The notes: generated by a model from the sequence alone, not told the origin. 64,000 bases of DNA from Gemmatimonas phototrophica (GCA_945869195.1 CAMBNV010000001.1:1-64000), one strand, 5' to 3'. Shown: positions 35,955 to 46,280, numbered from the stretch's first letter. Numbers and translations are program-made.

Positions 35955-37520
35955 ATGCACTTTCGGCTCATCGGCGTCGGGAACACGTACACATTCGAAC
36001 TCTCGGACAGCGCTCTCCTGAGCGTCGGTCGCGCGGTCACGAACGACTGCACGGTCGTGGACCCGACGATTTCGCGCAAACATGCCGATCTGAGGGTGAC
36101 GGCGGGCGGCGTCGAGGTCGTGGATGGGGGTTCGAGCAATGGGACCTTTGTGAATGGGGTGCTGATCGAGAAATCGCTCGTCGTGCCAGGCGACGAAGTG
36201 AAGTTCGGGAAAGTTGTCTTCCGGCTGGAACGGGTGGCGCCGGTGCAGGCGGCGGCCACTGGCGCACCTCGAGGCGGTGCGACAATCGTCCGCCAGATCC
36301 CCAAGGCGGGTGATGCGCTCGCGCTGAGTGGCAAATCGAAGATCGGCGACTCTCTGCCCGGCTCCGACCCCGCTGAAAAGGATCGCCGACGCCTGGCGAT
36401 TCTCCTCGAGGTCTCAAAGGGCCTCACCCGCTCGGCCGACATCGAAGCGCTGCTCCAGAAAATCGCCGAATATGCATTTCAGGTGCTCGAGGCGGACCGC
36501 TGCGCCATTCAGCTCACCGACGAGTTCGGGACGCTGCACCCCAAGATCTCGCGCGACCGACGCGGCGAACGTGCCTCGAGCGACATCCCGCAGTCGATCT
36601 CCCGCATGGCGGTCGACGACAAGGTCGCGGTGCTCTCCGACGACGCCGCCGACGATCAGCGGTTCACCGGACAGTCGGTGATGCTGCAGAAGGTACGCTC
36701 GGCGATGTGCGTGCCGCTCATCGGGAGCGATTCGCATGTACTGGGCGTTCTCTACGTCGACAACTTCTCCCTCAAGCGGTTTAACGAGACCGATCTCGAT
36801 TTTCTGATCGCTTTCTCGGGCATTGCTGCCGTCGCGCTCGAGAACGGCCAGCTGGCCGAACGAATCCGGAAAGAGGCGCTCGCCCGCAGCAACTTCGAAC
36901 GATTTTTTACTCCCCATCTCGCGGCACGCATCGCCTCGAGCCCGGATGCCGTGAAGCTGGGGGGTGACAAGCGGCGTGTGGCGATCCTGTTCTCCGACAT
37001 CCGCGGCTTCACCGCGCTCTCGGAGACGATGAGCCCGGACGCCATGGCGACGCTCCTCACGGAGTATTTCACCGAGATGGTGGAATGCGTGTTCCGCCAC
37101 GGGGGCACACTCGACAAGTTCATCGGCGACTGTGTGATGGCACAGTGGGGCGCACCCATCAGCGAGCACGACGACTGCGACCGCGCAATGCAGTCCGCGC
37201 TTGACATGATGGAGGAACTCGACCGCCTCAACGTACGATGGCGTGCCGAAAACCGTCCCACGCTGCAGATCGGGATCGGGCTCAACGTGGGCGACGTCTT
37301 CGCGGGCAACATCGGGAGCGATCGTCGTCTCGAATACACGGTGATCGGCGACCCCGTCAACGTCTCGAGCCGCTTGTGCGGTGCGGCGGCACCGGGAGAG
37401 ATCCTACTGTCCGATCAGTTCCGCACCTCGCTCGGTTCGCCACCGCCCCTCGAGTCGTTGCCGCCGATGGAGCTCAAGGGGAAGAGTCAGGCCCTGCCCG
37501 TCTTCCGCGTCAGACGGTGA
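35955..37520 (+). CDS. FHA-GAF-class III adenylate/guanylate cyclase
   Basis: A 521-residue soluble signalling protein, ATG at 35955 (MHFRLIGVGNTYTFELSD). FHA domain (about 5-95) with SVGRAVTNDC, ISRKHADL and GSSNGTFVNG, which binds phosphothreonine; a GAF sensor (about 150-310, DRCAIQLTDEFG, SAMCVPLIGSDSHVLGVLYVDNF); and a cyclase homology domain (about 335-520). Metal-binding Asp residues are in AILFSDIRGFTALSE (near 348) and KFIGDCVMAQWGAP (near 392); the transition-state Asn/Arg lie in VIGDPVNVSSRL. The substrate-determining Lys/Asp pair supports cAMP but is not certain by eye. Its stop overlaps the GTG start of the Kdo-kinase-like gene (GTGA). FHA input implies control by a Ser/Thr kinase elsewhere. 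Confidence 0.9.
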   Translation: MHFRLIGVGNTYTFELSDSALLSVGRAVTNDCTVVDPTISRKHADLRVTAGGVEVVDGGSSNGTFVNGVLIEKSLVVPGDEVKFGKVVFRLERVAPVQAAATGAPRGGATIVRQIPKAGDALALSGKSKIGDSLPGSDPAEKDRRRLAILLEVSKGLTRSADIEALLQKIAEYAFQVLEADRCAIQLTDEFGTLHPKISRDRRGERASSDIPQSISRMAVDDKVAVLSDDAADDQRFTGQSVMLQKVRSAMCVPLIGSDSHVLGVLYVDNFSLKRFNETDLDFLIAFSGIAAVALENGQLAERIRKEALARSNFERFFTPHLAARIASSPDAVKLGGDKRRVAILFSDIRGFTALSETMSPDAMATLLTEYFTEMVECVFRHGGTLDKFIGDCVMAQWGAPISEHDDCDRAMQSALDMMEELDRLNVRWRAENRPTLQIGIGLNVGDVFAGNIGSDRRLEYTVIGDPVNVSSRLCGAAAPGEILLSDQFRTSLGSPPPLESLPPMELKGKSQALPVFRVRR

Positions 37521-38284
37521 ACGCCGACTCCGTCATCGCACCCGCGGGATACGAACGGGCGATCATCGGGGATGCGCTCGTCGTGGCGCGCGTGGCCGCC
37601 GCGGCGGGATTCCGCGCCGCGCTCGGTGCCGCCGGGAGCCTACATGCGTGGGCGGCTGCCGTCCCTGGTGCCGTACCATTCCAGGGCCGCCTGACGGCCT
37701 GGGGCGTACGGTTGCCGCACGGCGCGATCGACGTGGTGGTCCGCCACGGGCGACGCGGTGGCCTCTTCGCGATCATACGCGGCGATCGATTCGCGTGGCC
37801 GGGACGTGCCCCGTGGGAGCTCGAGACGTCACTACGCTTGCAGGAGGCCGGCGTGCGCACCCCCGACGTGATCGGGTACGCACTCTATCCAGCCGGACCA
37901 GGCTTCTGCCGCTGCGACGTGGTGACGCGCCGCCTCCCGGCCGGAGCGGAGTTCCCCTCATCCTGGGCAGGGGCTGACGAACGGACGCGCGACGAGATCC
38001 TCGGGGCCGTGGGCACGCTGCTGCGGGATCTCAGGTCCGCCGGCGCCCGCCATGCGGATCTCAATGCGAAAAACCTGTACCTCGCGCGCGACGGCGGCCG
38101 GTGGCACGCCTGGGTGCTCGACGTTGATCGCGTCCGATTCGGTGTCCCTGACGACGCCGAGGTGGGGGCGCAGAACCTTGCACGTCTTGACCGCTCGATC
38201 CGCAAGCTGCGCGTGCGCAGCGCGTTCGACGTCGACAACGCGGCCCTCGCTCGTCTCGCCGAGCTCGCGAGGGAGCACGCATGA
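37517..38284 (+). CDS. Kdo-kinase-like lipopolysaccharide kinase
   Basis: A 255-residue KdkA/InaA-family kinase that would phosphorylate Kdo or another core sugar of lipopolysaccharide. GTG at 37517 overlaps the cyclase stop. Features: substrate/ATP lobe with AIDVVVRHGRRGG and RPWE-type loop (WPGRAPWELETSLRLQEAGVRTP is conserved), and a catalytic region ARHADLNAKNLYL, where D-x-N-x-x-N matches the kinase catalytic loop, followed by VLDVDRVRFG (metal-binding Asp). ATG of the glycosyltransferase overlaps its stop, so these envelope genes are co-translated. Another sugar acceptor is possible. Confidence 0.82.
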   Translation: MNADSVIAPAGYERAIIGDALVVARVAAAAGFRAALGAAGSLHAWAAAVPGAVPFQGRLTAWGVRLPHGAIDVVVRHGRRGGLFAIIRGDRFAWPGRAPWELETSLRLQEAGVRTPDVIGYALYPAGPGFCRCDVVTRRLPAGAEFPSSWAGADERTRDEILGAVGTLLRDLRSAGARHADLNAKNLYLARDGGRWHAWVLDVDRVRFGVPDDAEVGAQNLARLDRSIRKLRVRSAFDVDNAALARLAELAREHA

Positions 38285-39339
38285 GTCGGGTTCCGCTGAA
38301 CCGCGTCTGCATCGTCATGATGTCGGCGGTCGGGGACGCGGTGCACGTGCTCCCGGTCCTGACGGCGCTCAAACGCCATCACCCCACCATGCACCTCACG
38401 TGGGTGTTGCAGCCTGGCCCGGCGGCACTCGTGCGCGGACACCAGGCGGTCGACGCGATCATTCTGTTCGACCGTATGCAAGGACTCGCGGGCTTCCTCG
38501 ACATCCGGCAGCGCTTGCAGGCCCTCGAGTTCGACCTGGTGATCAACCTGCAGGTCTACTTCAAGGCGGGGATGATCACCGGCTTCACCCGCGCACCAGT
38601 GAAGCTCGGGTTCGACCGCGCCCGCGCGCGCGATGCCAACTGGCTCTTCACGACGCACCGCATTCCGCCGCACCCCATGCAGCATGTGCAGGACCAGTAC
38701 TTCGAGTTCTGCGAATGGCTGGGGGTGCCGCACGGACCGGTGACCTGGGACCTCGGACCATGGAACGACGCCGAGCGCGAGTGGCAACGCGCATTCTTCG
38801 AGCGCTTCGACCGGCCCATTGCTCCCATCGTCGTCGCCACGAGCAAGCCACAGAAGGATTGGCTGCCGGACCGCTGGGCCGAGGTGAGTGACGCGTTGTA
38901 TCACGACTTTGGGCTGCAGCCGGTGCTCGTGGGGGCGCGCTCGCCGCGCGAGTTGCACGCCGAGCGGGTGATTATGGAGCGGACCCGCACCAAGCCCTAC
39001 AGCGCGCTCGGCCAGGGTGGGCTGCGCGGACTCGTCGGTATTATCGACGGTGCGGCGCTCGTCCTCACGCCAGACACCGGACCACTGCACATGACGGTGG
39101 CTCTCGATCGTCCCGTGGTGAGCCTGATCGGGTACTCGAATCCCAAGCGCGTCGGACCCTACCGCAAGTTCGGCGACCTCGCGATTGACGCCTACGGTGA
39201 GCCCGACGAAAACTATGCGCTGTCCATGAAGAACCGTCTCGACCGCCTGCCGCGAATCACGGTGCAGATGGTCCTTGATAAGGTCGAGCGTTGGCGCTCG
39301 ACCTACTTCCGGACAAGTCGACCGATTCCCGGACTCTGA
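38281..39339 (+). CDS. Glycosyltransferase family 9 (heptosyltransferase-like)
   Basis: A 352-residue GT-B glycosyltransferase of the ADP-heptose:LPS family (WaaC/WaaF). The N-terminal domain starts VCIVMMSAVGDAVHVLPVL, with the conserved glycine-containing loop; the C-terminal sugar-nucleotide site includes ATSKPQKDWLPDRWAEV and VLTPDTGPLHMTVALDRPVV, the latter the family hallmark D-T-G-x-x-H. It probably adds a heptose or similar sugar to the core of lipopolysaccharide. It is coupled to the Kdo-kinase gene by ATGA and converges with maf. The acceptor cannot be assigned. Confidence 0.9.
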   Translation: MSRVPLNRVCIVMMSAVGDAVHVLPVLTALKRHHPTMHLTWVLQPGPAALVRGHQAVDAIILFDRMQGLAGFLDIRQRLQALEFDLVINLQVYFKAGMITGFTRAPVKLGFDRARARDANWLFTTHRIPPHPMQHVQDQYFEFCEWLGVPHGPVTWDLGPWNDAEREWQRAFFERFDRPIAPIVVATSKPQKDWLPDRWAEVSDALYHDFGLQPVLVGARSPRELHAERVIMERTRTKPYSALGQGGLRGLVGIIDGAALVLTPDTGPLHMTVALDRPVVSLIGYSNPKRVGPYRKFGDLAIDAYGEPDENYALSMKNRLDRLPRITVQMVLDKVERWRSTYFRTSRPIPGL

Positions 39340-39360
39340 GTCGTCGCGTCACATCACGTC

Positions 39361-39378
39361 GGCGCGGTGCGCAGCGCC
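39361..39378. terminator. Weak hairpin between convergent genes
   Basis: GGCGC / GCGCC with an 8-base loop, in the 54-base gap between the glycosyltransferase and maf. Short stem and no T run; may help to terminate both directions. Confidence 0.3.
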
Positions 39379-39393
39379 GCCCGACAACGCGCC

Positions 39394-39999
39394 CTAGCGC
39401 GTCACGCCGTCGCTGAAGTCGTACCGAAGCCCCATGCGCTCGAGCAGCGCCACGAGCCGCCGGAGTCCGAGCCCCATCACGCTGAAGTAGTCGCCATCGA
39501 TCCGTTCGACGATCGTGGCTCCGTAGCCCTGGATCCCGTACGCCCCCGCCTTATCCATCGGTTCACCGGTCGCGACGTAGGCCGTGATCTCCGCAGTCGA
39601 GAGCGACCGAAAGGTGACCGAGACCTCCTCGACCGCACTCTCCGTGCGCCCGCCATGTGCGACCGCCATCGCCGTGAACACCCGATGCGTGCGCCCGCTC
39701 AGGCGTGCAATCATCGCCCGAGCGTCGGCGGCGTCGCGCGGCTTTCCAAGGATATCACCATCGATCACGACGATCGTGTCGGCGGCGATGACCACTGCCT
39801 CGGGGTGCTCCACGGCGAGCACCTGCGCCTTGGCGCGGGCGAGACGCTCGCAGTGGGGCACCGGCGCCTCATTGGGGAGGACCGACTCGTCGATGTGAGC
39901 CGGGCTGACGACATGCGTGATGCCGGCGAGCGTAAGGAGCTCCCGGCGGCGCGGGGACTGCGAGGCCAGAATGACTTCGACCGCTGGGTGCATGATCAT
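39394..39999 (-). CDS. maf: Maf-family nucleotide pyrophosphatase
   Basis: House-cleaning enzyme that hydrolyses dTTP/UTP or modified nucleotides. 201 residues from ATG 39999, which overlaps the dtd stop (ATGA); a GTG at 40011 is less likely. Motifs: LASQSPRRRELL at the N-terminus, VIAADTIVVIDGDILGKP with catalytic Asp, SGRTHRVFTAMAV, and KAGAYGIQGYGA. Length is as expected. The subclass (YhdE dTTPase or YceF) is not resolved. Operon dtd-maf with glmS upstream on the same strand, separated by a terminator. Confidence 0.92.
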   Translation of the reverse strand: MIMHPAVEVILASQSPRRRELLTLAGITHVVSPAHIDESVLPNEAPVPHCERLARAKAQVLAVEHPEAVVIAADTIVVIDGDILGKPRDAADARAMIARLSGRTHRVFTAMAVAHGGRTESAVEEVSVTFRSLSTAEITAYVATGEPMDKAGAYGIQGYGATIVERIDGDYFSVMGLGLRRLVALLERMGLRYDFSDGVTR

Positions 40000-40433
40000 C
40001 GTTCGAGCCACAGGGTCACGGGACCATCGTTGACGAGCTCCACTTCCATCGTCGCGCCAAACTCACCGGTCTCCACGTTGAGACCGCGTGCGCGCAGCAG
40101 CAGCACGAATCGCTCGTAAAGCGGTATCGCCTGCTCGGCGCGCGCGGCGTCGACGAAGCTCGGGCGGCGTCCCTTTTCCGCATCCCCGTAGAGGGTGAAC
40201 TGGCTCACCACGAGCAGCGCGCCGCCGACATCGGCGAGACCGAGGTTCATCTTGCCGTCGGCGTCACCGAACAGACGCAGGCCGGTGACCTTGTCCGCCA
40301 TCCAGACGCACTGCTCGTCGGCGTCTGTTCCTGTGAAGCCGACCAACAGACAGAAGCCGCAACCGATCCGTCCGGTCACGCGACCGTCCACGCGCACTTC
40401 GGCGCGAGAGACCCGCTGTAGCAGGACGCGCAT
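39996..40433 (-). CDS. dtd: D-aminoacyl-tRNA deacylase
   Basis: Removes D-amino acids (and glycine from tRNA-Ala) from mischarged tRNA. 145 residues, full length. Family motifs are clear: MRVLLQRVSRAEVRVDG, the active-site SQFTLYGDAEKGRRPSF and the C-terminal VELVNDGPVTLWL with the cross-subunit Gly-Pro. Coupled to maf by ATGA. Confidence 0.96.
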   Translation of the reverse strand: MRVLLQRVSRAEVRVDGRVTGRIGCGFCLLVGFTGTDADEQCVWMADKVTGLRLFGDADGKMNLGLADVGGALLVVSQFTLYGDAEKGRRPSFVDAARAEQAIPLYERFVLLLRARGLNVETGEFGATMEVELVNDGPVTLWLER

Positions 40434-40496
40434 GGGTTACCGCACCACCCGCGGCGTAAGGAGATGCATCGGAGTCGGCATGGGAGAAAACAACGA

Positions 40497-40525
40497 GGGC
40501 GGCACCGCGCACCGCGGCACCGCCC
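40497..40525 (-). terminator. Terminator downstream of glmS
   Basis: A symmetrical hairpin: GGGCGG (40497-40502) pairs with CCGCCC (40520-40525) and CCGCG (40505-40509) with CGCGG (40513-40517), with a CA/CA internal loop. Read on the minus strand it is followed by a T-rich tail (TCGTTGTTTTC). It separates glmS from dtd-maf. Confidence 0.75.
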
Positions 40526-40557
40526 CCAAGATATCCGGTGGAGGCCGATGCCGCCTA

Positions 40558-42384
<1,827 letters not shown>

Positions 42385-42390
42385 AGAGGC

Positions 42391-42429
42391 AGGGGGGAGA
42401 AGTAAGGGGGGAGCAGTGAGGGGGGGGGG
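42391..42429 (+). repeat. Three 14-bp-spaced G-tracts in glmS leader
   Basis: On the plus strand G runs of 6, 6 and 10 start at 42392, 42406 and 42420, exactly 14 bases apart, in units like AGGGGGGAGAAGTA and AGGGGGGAGCAGTG. In the glmS transcript these are C runs immediately before the ATG, in place of a Shine-Dalgarno sequence. Possible slippage site or quadruplex/i-motif. Confidence 0.85.
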
Positions 42430-42505
42430 TCGGTGCTCGGCGATTGGGGCGACTTCCTAGCATGGCGCCACACCTGACACCTCAGACCGCCACTTCAAAT
42501 TTTCG

Positions 42506-43906
42506 TCATGCCAGCGTTGCCAACAGCGCCCTGCCCTGCTCGACCAATCCCTTCGCCCCTTCAGACGTCGGAGCCTCGGCGATCACGCGCACGATCGGCT
42601 CCGTTCCAGAGGGTCGAATGTGCACCCATCTGTCTGGCCAGCCGAGCCGCAGACCGTCCTGTGTATCCACCTCGGCGTCCGGAAAGGCCGCGGTGAGCGC
42701 CGCGTAGACGGCATCAAGCGGTTTGGACGGGCGATCGATTTTTTCCTTGATGATAGCATACCGCGGAAAACGCGAAACCGTCGTGGAGAGTGTCTCCCCA
42801 TCCTCATGCATCAGTTGGAGAATCAGTGCCACGCCGAGCGGGGCATCACGCCCCAGGTGCAGCTCCGGTAGGATCACGCCGCCATTCCCTTCCCCGCCAA
42901 TCACCGCCCCCTCCGACCGCATTCTGAGGGCCACGTTGACCTCTCCCACCGGAGCGCGGATCACGCGCGAGCCCCCTGCCGCCGCCATGTCATCGACGAT
43001 CCGGGAGGTCGAAAGGTTCGTGACGACTGGACCGGTACGGTGTCGCAACACGACGCGGGTCGCGAGCGCCAGCGTGTAATCCTCGCCGATGGCAACGCCG
43101 GCGTCAGACACCAGGGCTAGGCGGTCCACGTCGGGGTCGGTGGCAAAGCCGACCTGGGCTCCACTCTCGCGTACGAGGCGCTGGAGCGGGCCGAGATTTT
43201 CTGGTATCGGCTCGGGCGGACGCGGAAAGCGGCCGTCGGTGTCGAGTTCGATCGCCTGCATCTCGCAGCCGAGCAACTCCAAGAGGCGCGGAATGATCGC
43301 ACCACCGGCGCCACGGCAGGCGTCGTAGGCCACACGGAAGCGGCGCGACCGGATTCCCGCGATGTCGATAAATGGCAGCGCGAGCACGGCATCCAGATGG
43401 CGCGCGATCGCCGCCGCGTCGATGCGGGTCGTTCCCAAATCGTCGAACGTCGCGTAGGGAATCCCCTGCTCGACGAGCCCACGCATCTCGCTGCCCTGTG
43501 CGGCGCTCAAGAAGAGGCCGTCGGGTCCGATGAACTTGAGGGCGTTCCACTCGATCGGATTATGACTCGCGGTGATGCAGAGCCCGCCGGCGGCGTGATG
43601 ATTTTCGACTGCCAGTTGCAAGGTGGGCGTCGTCGTGAGCCCGATGTCGATGACGTCCGCGCCGACACTTTCGAGCGCGGCGCGAGTCACGCTGTGAAAG
43701 AGCGGGCCGGTGACGCGGCTGTCACGCCCGAGCACGATCGACTGAGAGGGTCCCTTGGCCGTTGCCCAGGCGCCGAAGGCGGCGGCGTAGCGGACGACAA
43801 CTTCCGGCGTGAGACCAAATCCAACGCGTCCCCGGATGCCGGAGACGCCGATCATGAGACGAGGGTCGGTCACAGTCGTAGGGTCGGGGTCGTGGGACTG
43901 CAACAT
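42506..43906 (-). CDS. glmM: Phosphoglucosamine mutase (phosphohexomutase family)
   Basis: Converts glucosamine-6-phosphate to glucosamine-1-phosphate, the step after GlmS. 466 residues. Active-site Ser114 in CITASHNPIEWNALK is phosphorylated in the cycle. Other sites: metal loop ATDPDVDRLAL (D-x-D-x-D), sugar-binding GGEGNGGVILPELHLGRDA, and the C-terminal phosphate loop RPSGTEPIVRVIAEAP. The E-G-N-G-G form and glmS linkage favour GlmM over phosphomannomutase, though it is slightly longer than classical GlmM (about 445). An ATG at 43855, in front of IGVSGIRG, is an alternative start; the promoter at 43925-43955 suits either. Confidence 0.88.
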   Translation of the reverse strand: MLQSHDPDPTTVTDPRLMIGVSGIRGRVGFGLTPEVVVRYAAAFGAWATAKGPSQSIVLGRDSRVTGPLFHSVTRAALESVGADVIDIGLTTTPTLQLAVENHHAAGGLCITASHNPIEWNALKFIGPDGLFLSAAQGSEMRGLVEQGIPYATFDDLGTTRIDAAAIARHLDAVLALPFIDIAGIRSRRFRVAYDACRGAGGAIIPRLLELLGCEMQAIELDTDGRFPRPPEPIPENLGPLQRLVRESGAQVGFATDPDVDRLALVSDAGVAIGEDYTLALATRVVLRHRTGPVVTNLSTSRIVDDMAAAGGSRVIRAPVGEVNVALRMRSEGAVIGGEGNGGVILPELHLGRDAPLGVALILQLMHEDGETLSTTVSRFPRYAIIKEKIDRPSKPLDAVYAALTAAFPDAEVDTQDGLRLGWPDRWVHIRPSGTEPIVRVIAEAPTSEGAKGLVEQGRALLATLA

Positions 43907-43924
43907 GAGCGCTCTCTACCAGAG

Positions 43925-43955
43925 GAAAGTTACAAAGCGCGCCCAAAGGTTCAAG
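43925..43955 (-). promoter_or_regulatory. Promoter of glmM(-glmS), Bacteroidetes-like
   Basis: On the minus strand CTTG (43955-43952), a 19-base spacer and TAACTTTC (43932-43925) match the -33/-7 pattern TTTG-N19-TAnnTTTG with one mismatch in each box. The predicted transcript start is about 13 bases before the ATG at 43906. Confidence 0.6.
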
Positions 43956-44048
43956 AGACGAGCAGGTGCGCTGGCGCGTGGGACTTGGAGCCGCGACGGA
44001 GCGAGGTCACCTTTCCTCTGCCTCCCCCCTCTCTCCCCTCCGCTCTCC

Positions 44049-45038
44049 GTGGATCTCCTGACCCTTCGCGCCGCCGCCGGCGGTGGCTCTGTCGATGGCA
44101 TCGACGCCGGGCGACTCGTCGCCGCTGGCTTCACGCTGCTGCAGCGGAGCCCGACGCTCGTGCGCGCGCTCGCAGGCCGGCGCGCGGCGATCCTCGTACC
44201 GACGTCGCCACAGTTCATCGTCGCACTCGCGGCGAGCGAGGGGCGTGGAGCGGTGCTCCTGGACCCGCTGGCGACGTCGGCCGAGATCGTCGATGCGTTG
44301 ACCGATGCGAACGTGGGCGCCGTGTTCACGCTCCGGGCCCTCGCGACCGGGCTCCCCGTCGCCACCGCGCACGTTCTACTGGACGAGGCGCCCACCTCCG
44401 CCCTGATCGTCGGAGGTGATGGGACGATCACTCGCGTGGACCTCGGCTCGCACTTTGGCTTGGCGCTCTCGGGCGACGGCGACGAGCCCGGCCGCGACGA
44501 AGAATGCGTGATCGTCTCGGCCGCGGCGCGGGCCGAACGGCCGCTCGGCGCGACCCTCACGCACCGCCACCTCCTCGCCAGCGCGCGGCAGCTGGTTCAG
44601 ACAGCACAGATCAGCGCCGGCGACCATCTGCTGGCCCTGCTGCCCTACTCGCAGAGTTTCGGACTCACCGCCGCCGCCATCGCACCCCTGATCGCTGGGG
44701 CGCGCGTCTCGACCATGGCACCCTTCGACCTGATCGCGGTGGTCGATCGGATTGCCCACGACGGGGTCTCGATCGTCGTTGGTGTGCCAACGACCTTTGC
44801 GGCGCTGCTCAGGGTGATCGAGCGTCGCAACCCTGGGTTCGTGGCCCCAGCGCTCCGCCTCTGCCTGTGCGGTGAGGCGCCGCGCTCAGCAACGCTGCAG
44901 GCCCGCTGGGTTGCGGCCACCGGCGTCGAGTTGCGGCAGGGGGACGGACTTACCGACGCGTCATCGGGTGCACACAACAATCTCGTTCCCCACGAGAAGA
45001 CGACCGGACAGCCCACCATCAACGATCCGACCACCTGA
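44049..45038 (+). CDS. Degenerate AMP-binding (acyl-CoA synthetase-like) protein
   Basis: A 329-residue relative of adenylate-forming (ANL) enzymes. GTG at 44049 is chosen because the preceding codons show no family similarity and overlap the glmM promoter. Recognisable pieces: RRAAILVPTSPQFIVALAAS, LLDPLATSAEIVDAL, LTHRHLLASARQL, ALLPYSQSFGLTAAAIAPLI, VGVPTTFAALLRV and a GDGLTDASSG near the end. The ATP-binding loop expected before LTHRHL (usually TSGTTGRPKG) is degraded to SAAARAERPLGA, the YGxTE motif is altered, and the roughly 100-residue C-terminal lid domain is absent. It is therefore probably non-catalytic or decaying. Overlaps the DUF3179 gene (TGATG). Confidence 0.7.
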   Translation: MDLLTLRAAAGGGSVDGIDAGRLVAAGFTLLQRSPTLVRALAGRRAAILVPTSPQFIVALAASEGRGAVLLDPLATSAEIVDALTDANVGAVFTLRALATGLPVATAHVLLDEAPTSALIVGGDGTITRVDLGSHFGLALSGDGDEPGRDEECVIVSAAARAERPLGATLTHRHLLASARQLVQTAQISAGDHLLALLPYSQSFGLTAAAIAPLIAGARVSTMAPFDLIAVVDRIAHDGVSIVVGVPTTFAALLRVIERRNPGFVAPALRLCLCGEAPRSATLQARWVAATGVELRQGDGLTDASSGAHNNLVPHEKTTGQPTINDPTT

Positions 45039-46183
45039 TGCGATTCACCTTCGTTGCCGGCATGCTGCTACTCGTCGTCTTCGAGCTGGCGAATGTCTAC
45101 CTAATTATGCCAATGCCCGGCGCACAGCGGATGCGCAGCCTCGAGCTGGCGTACCTGCTGTACTCCTGGCGCTGGGCCGCGCGAGCCATCGCGGCGATGC
45201 TCGTGCTCAGCGGCCTTCGGTACACCTGGGCCGGTGGCCCACGGCGGCGAGGACTCATGGCGATTTCGGTACTCGCCGCGGGCGCCATCAGCTATCAGGT
45301 GAACTTTGTGATGTCGGCCGAGGCGATGTTTAGGCAGCCCACGGTCGTTACCATGGCGACGCCCCCCACGAACAGCGTCGCACTCGACCGGCTCGTCGTC
45401 GGGGTCGAGGTCAACGGCGAGGCCCGCGCCTATCCGCTCCAGTTCATCGGGTACCACCACCAGGTACGCGATGCAATCGGCGGCCGCGAGGTCCTTGTCA
45501 CCTATTGCACGGTCTGCCGCACCGGCCGCGTTTTCGATCCCACCGTCGACGGGGTGACCGAGAGGTTTCGTCTGGTGGGCATGGATCAGTTCAACGCGAT
45601 GCTCGAGGATCGCACCACCGGCAGCTGGTGGCGTCAGGCGAACGGCGAAGCCGTCGCCGGCCCACGCAGCGGGACCGTGCTCGTCGAGCTTCCGAGTCGA
45701 CAGCTGACCCTGCGGCAGTGGCTCGCGCTCTACCCTGCCAGCCAGATCATGCAGGGCGACCCGCTGTTCACCGCAGAGTACGCCCAGGACTATGCATACG
45801 AGCGTGGAACCAGCCGCAGCCGCCTCACCGGCACCGATCCGCGGTCGTGGGAGGATAAGTCCTGGGTGGTCGGGCTAAAAATGGGTCGCGCGACGCGCGC
45901 CTACGACTGGAATCAGCTGTTGCAAGCGGGGGCGATCAACGACACGCTCGACGGCCGCCCGGTTCTGCTGGTTGTCGCGGCCGACAGCGCAAGCTTCTAC
46001 GCCTTCGTGCGTCATTCCGCAGACGCGCGCTTCGTTGTCGACGGCGACTCGATCCGTACCAACGACCGTGCGTACGCGTTCAACGGGAAGGGTCCAACCG
46101 GTGCGCTCCAGGCGATGGTCGCGAGCCAGGAGTTCTGGCACAGCTGGCGGACGTTCAATCCGGGCACGACACGCCACGAGTGA
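45038..46183 (+). CDS. DUF3179 membrane protein
   Basis: A 381-residue protein with three hydrophobic segments at the N-terminus (about 3-24, 42-61, 73-92) and a C-terminal DUF3179 domain (about 115-360). The domain signature is clear: GEARAYPLQFIGYHHQVRD, followed by VLVTYCTVCRTGRVFDP with a C-x-x-C pair, then NAMLEDRTTGSWWRQANGEAV and VGLKMGRATRAYDW. DUF3179 has no proven function; the Cys pair and extracytoplasmic location suggest redox or metal binding, which is inference. Its ATG overlaps the stop of the AMP-binding-like gene, so the two are one transcript. A 12-bp tandem repeat begins at its stop codon. Confidence 0.88.
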   Translation: MRFTFVAGMLLLVVFELANVYLIMPMPGAQRMRSLELAYLLYSWRWAARAIAAMLVLSGLRYTWAGGPRRRGLMAISVLAAGAISYQVNFVMSAEAMFRQPTVVTMATPPTNSVALDRLVVGVEVNGEARAYPLQFIGYHHQVRDAIGGREVLVTYCTVCRTGRVFDPTVDGVTERFRLVGMDQFNAMLEDRTTGSWWRQANGEAVAGPRSGTVLVELPSRQLTLRQWLALYPASQIMQGDPLFTAEYAQDYAYERGTSRSRLTGTDPRSWEDKSWVVGLKMGRATRAYDWNQLLQAGAINDTLDGRPVLLVVAADSASFYAFVRHSADARFVVDGDSIRTNDRAYAFNGKGPTGALQAMVASQEFWHSWRTFNPGTTRHE

Positions 46184-46251
46184 TGCTACGCGTGAGCCTA
46201 CGCGTGAGCCTACGAGTGAGCCTACGAGTGAGCCCGCGGGTGGGCCCAGGA
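46180..46251 (+). repeat. 12-bp tandem repeat array at the DUF3179 3' end
   Basis: Six units start at 46180, 46192, 46204, 46216, 46228 and 46240; consensus GTGAGCCTACGM. The third and fourth units are identical, the ends diverge. The first unit includes the TGA stop codon. No hairpin is obvious. The remaining bases up to the next gene hold only its -7 box. Confidence 0.9.
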
Positions 46252-46280
46252 GGGACAGGGCGGCGGCAGGGACGTTCTCT

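Noticed and set aside
42385-42505. glmS self-cleaving ribozyme in the leader
   Set aside because: The gap is only 121 bases and C/G-tract-rich; I could not find the ribozyme core.
46180-46251. CRISPR array
   Set aside because: Units are contiguous 12-mers without spacers; no cas genes.
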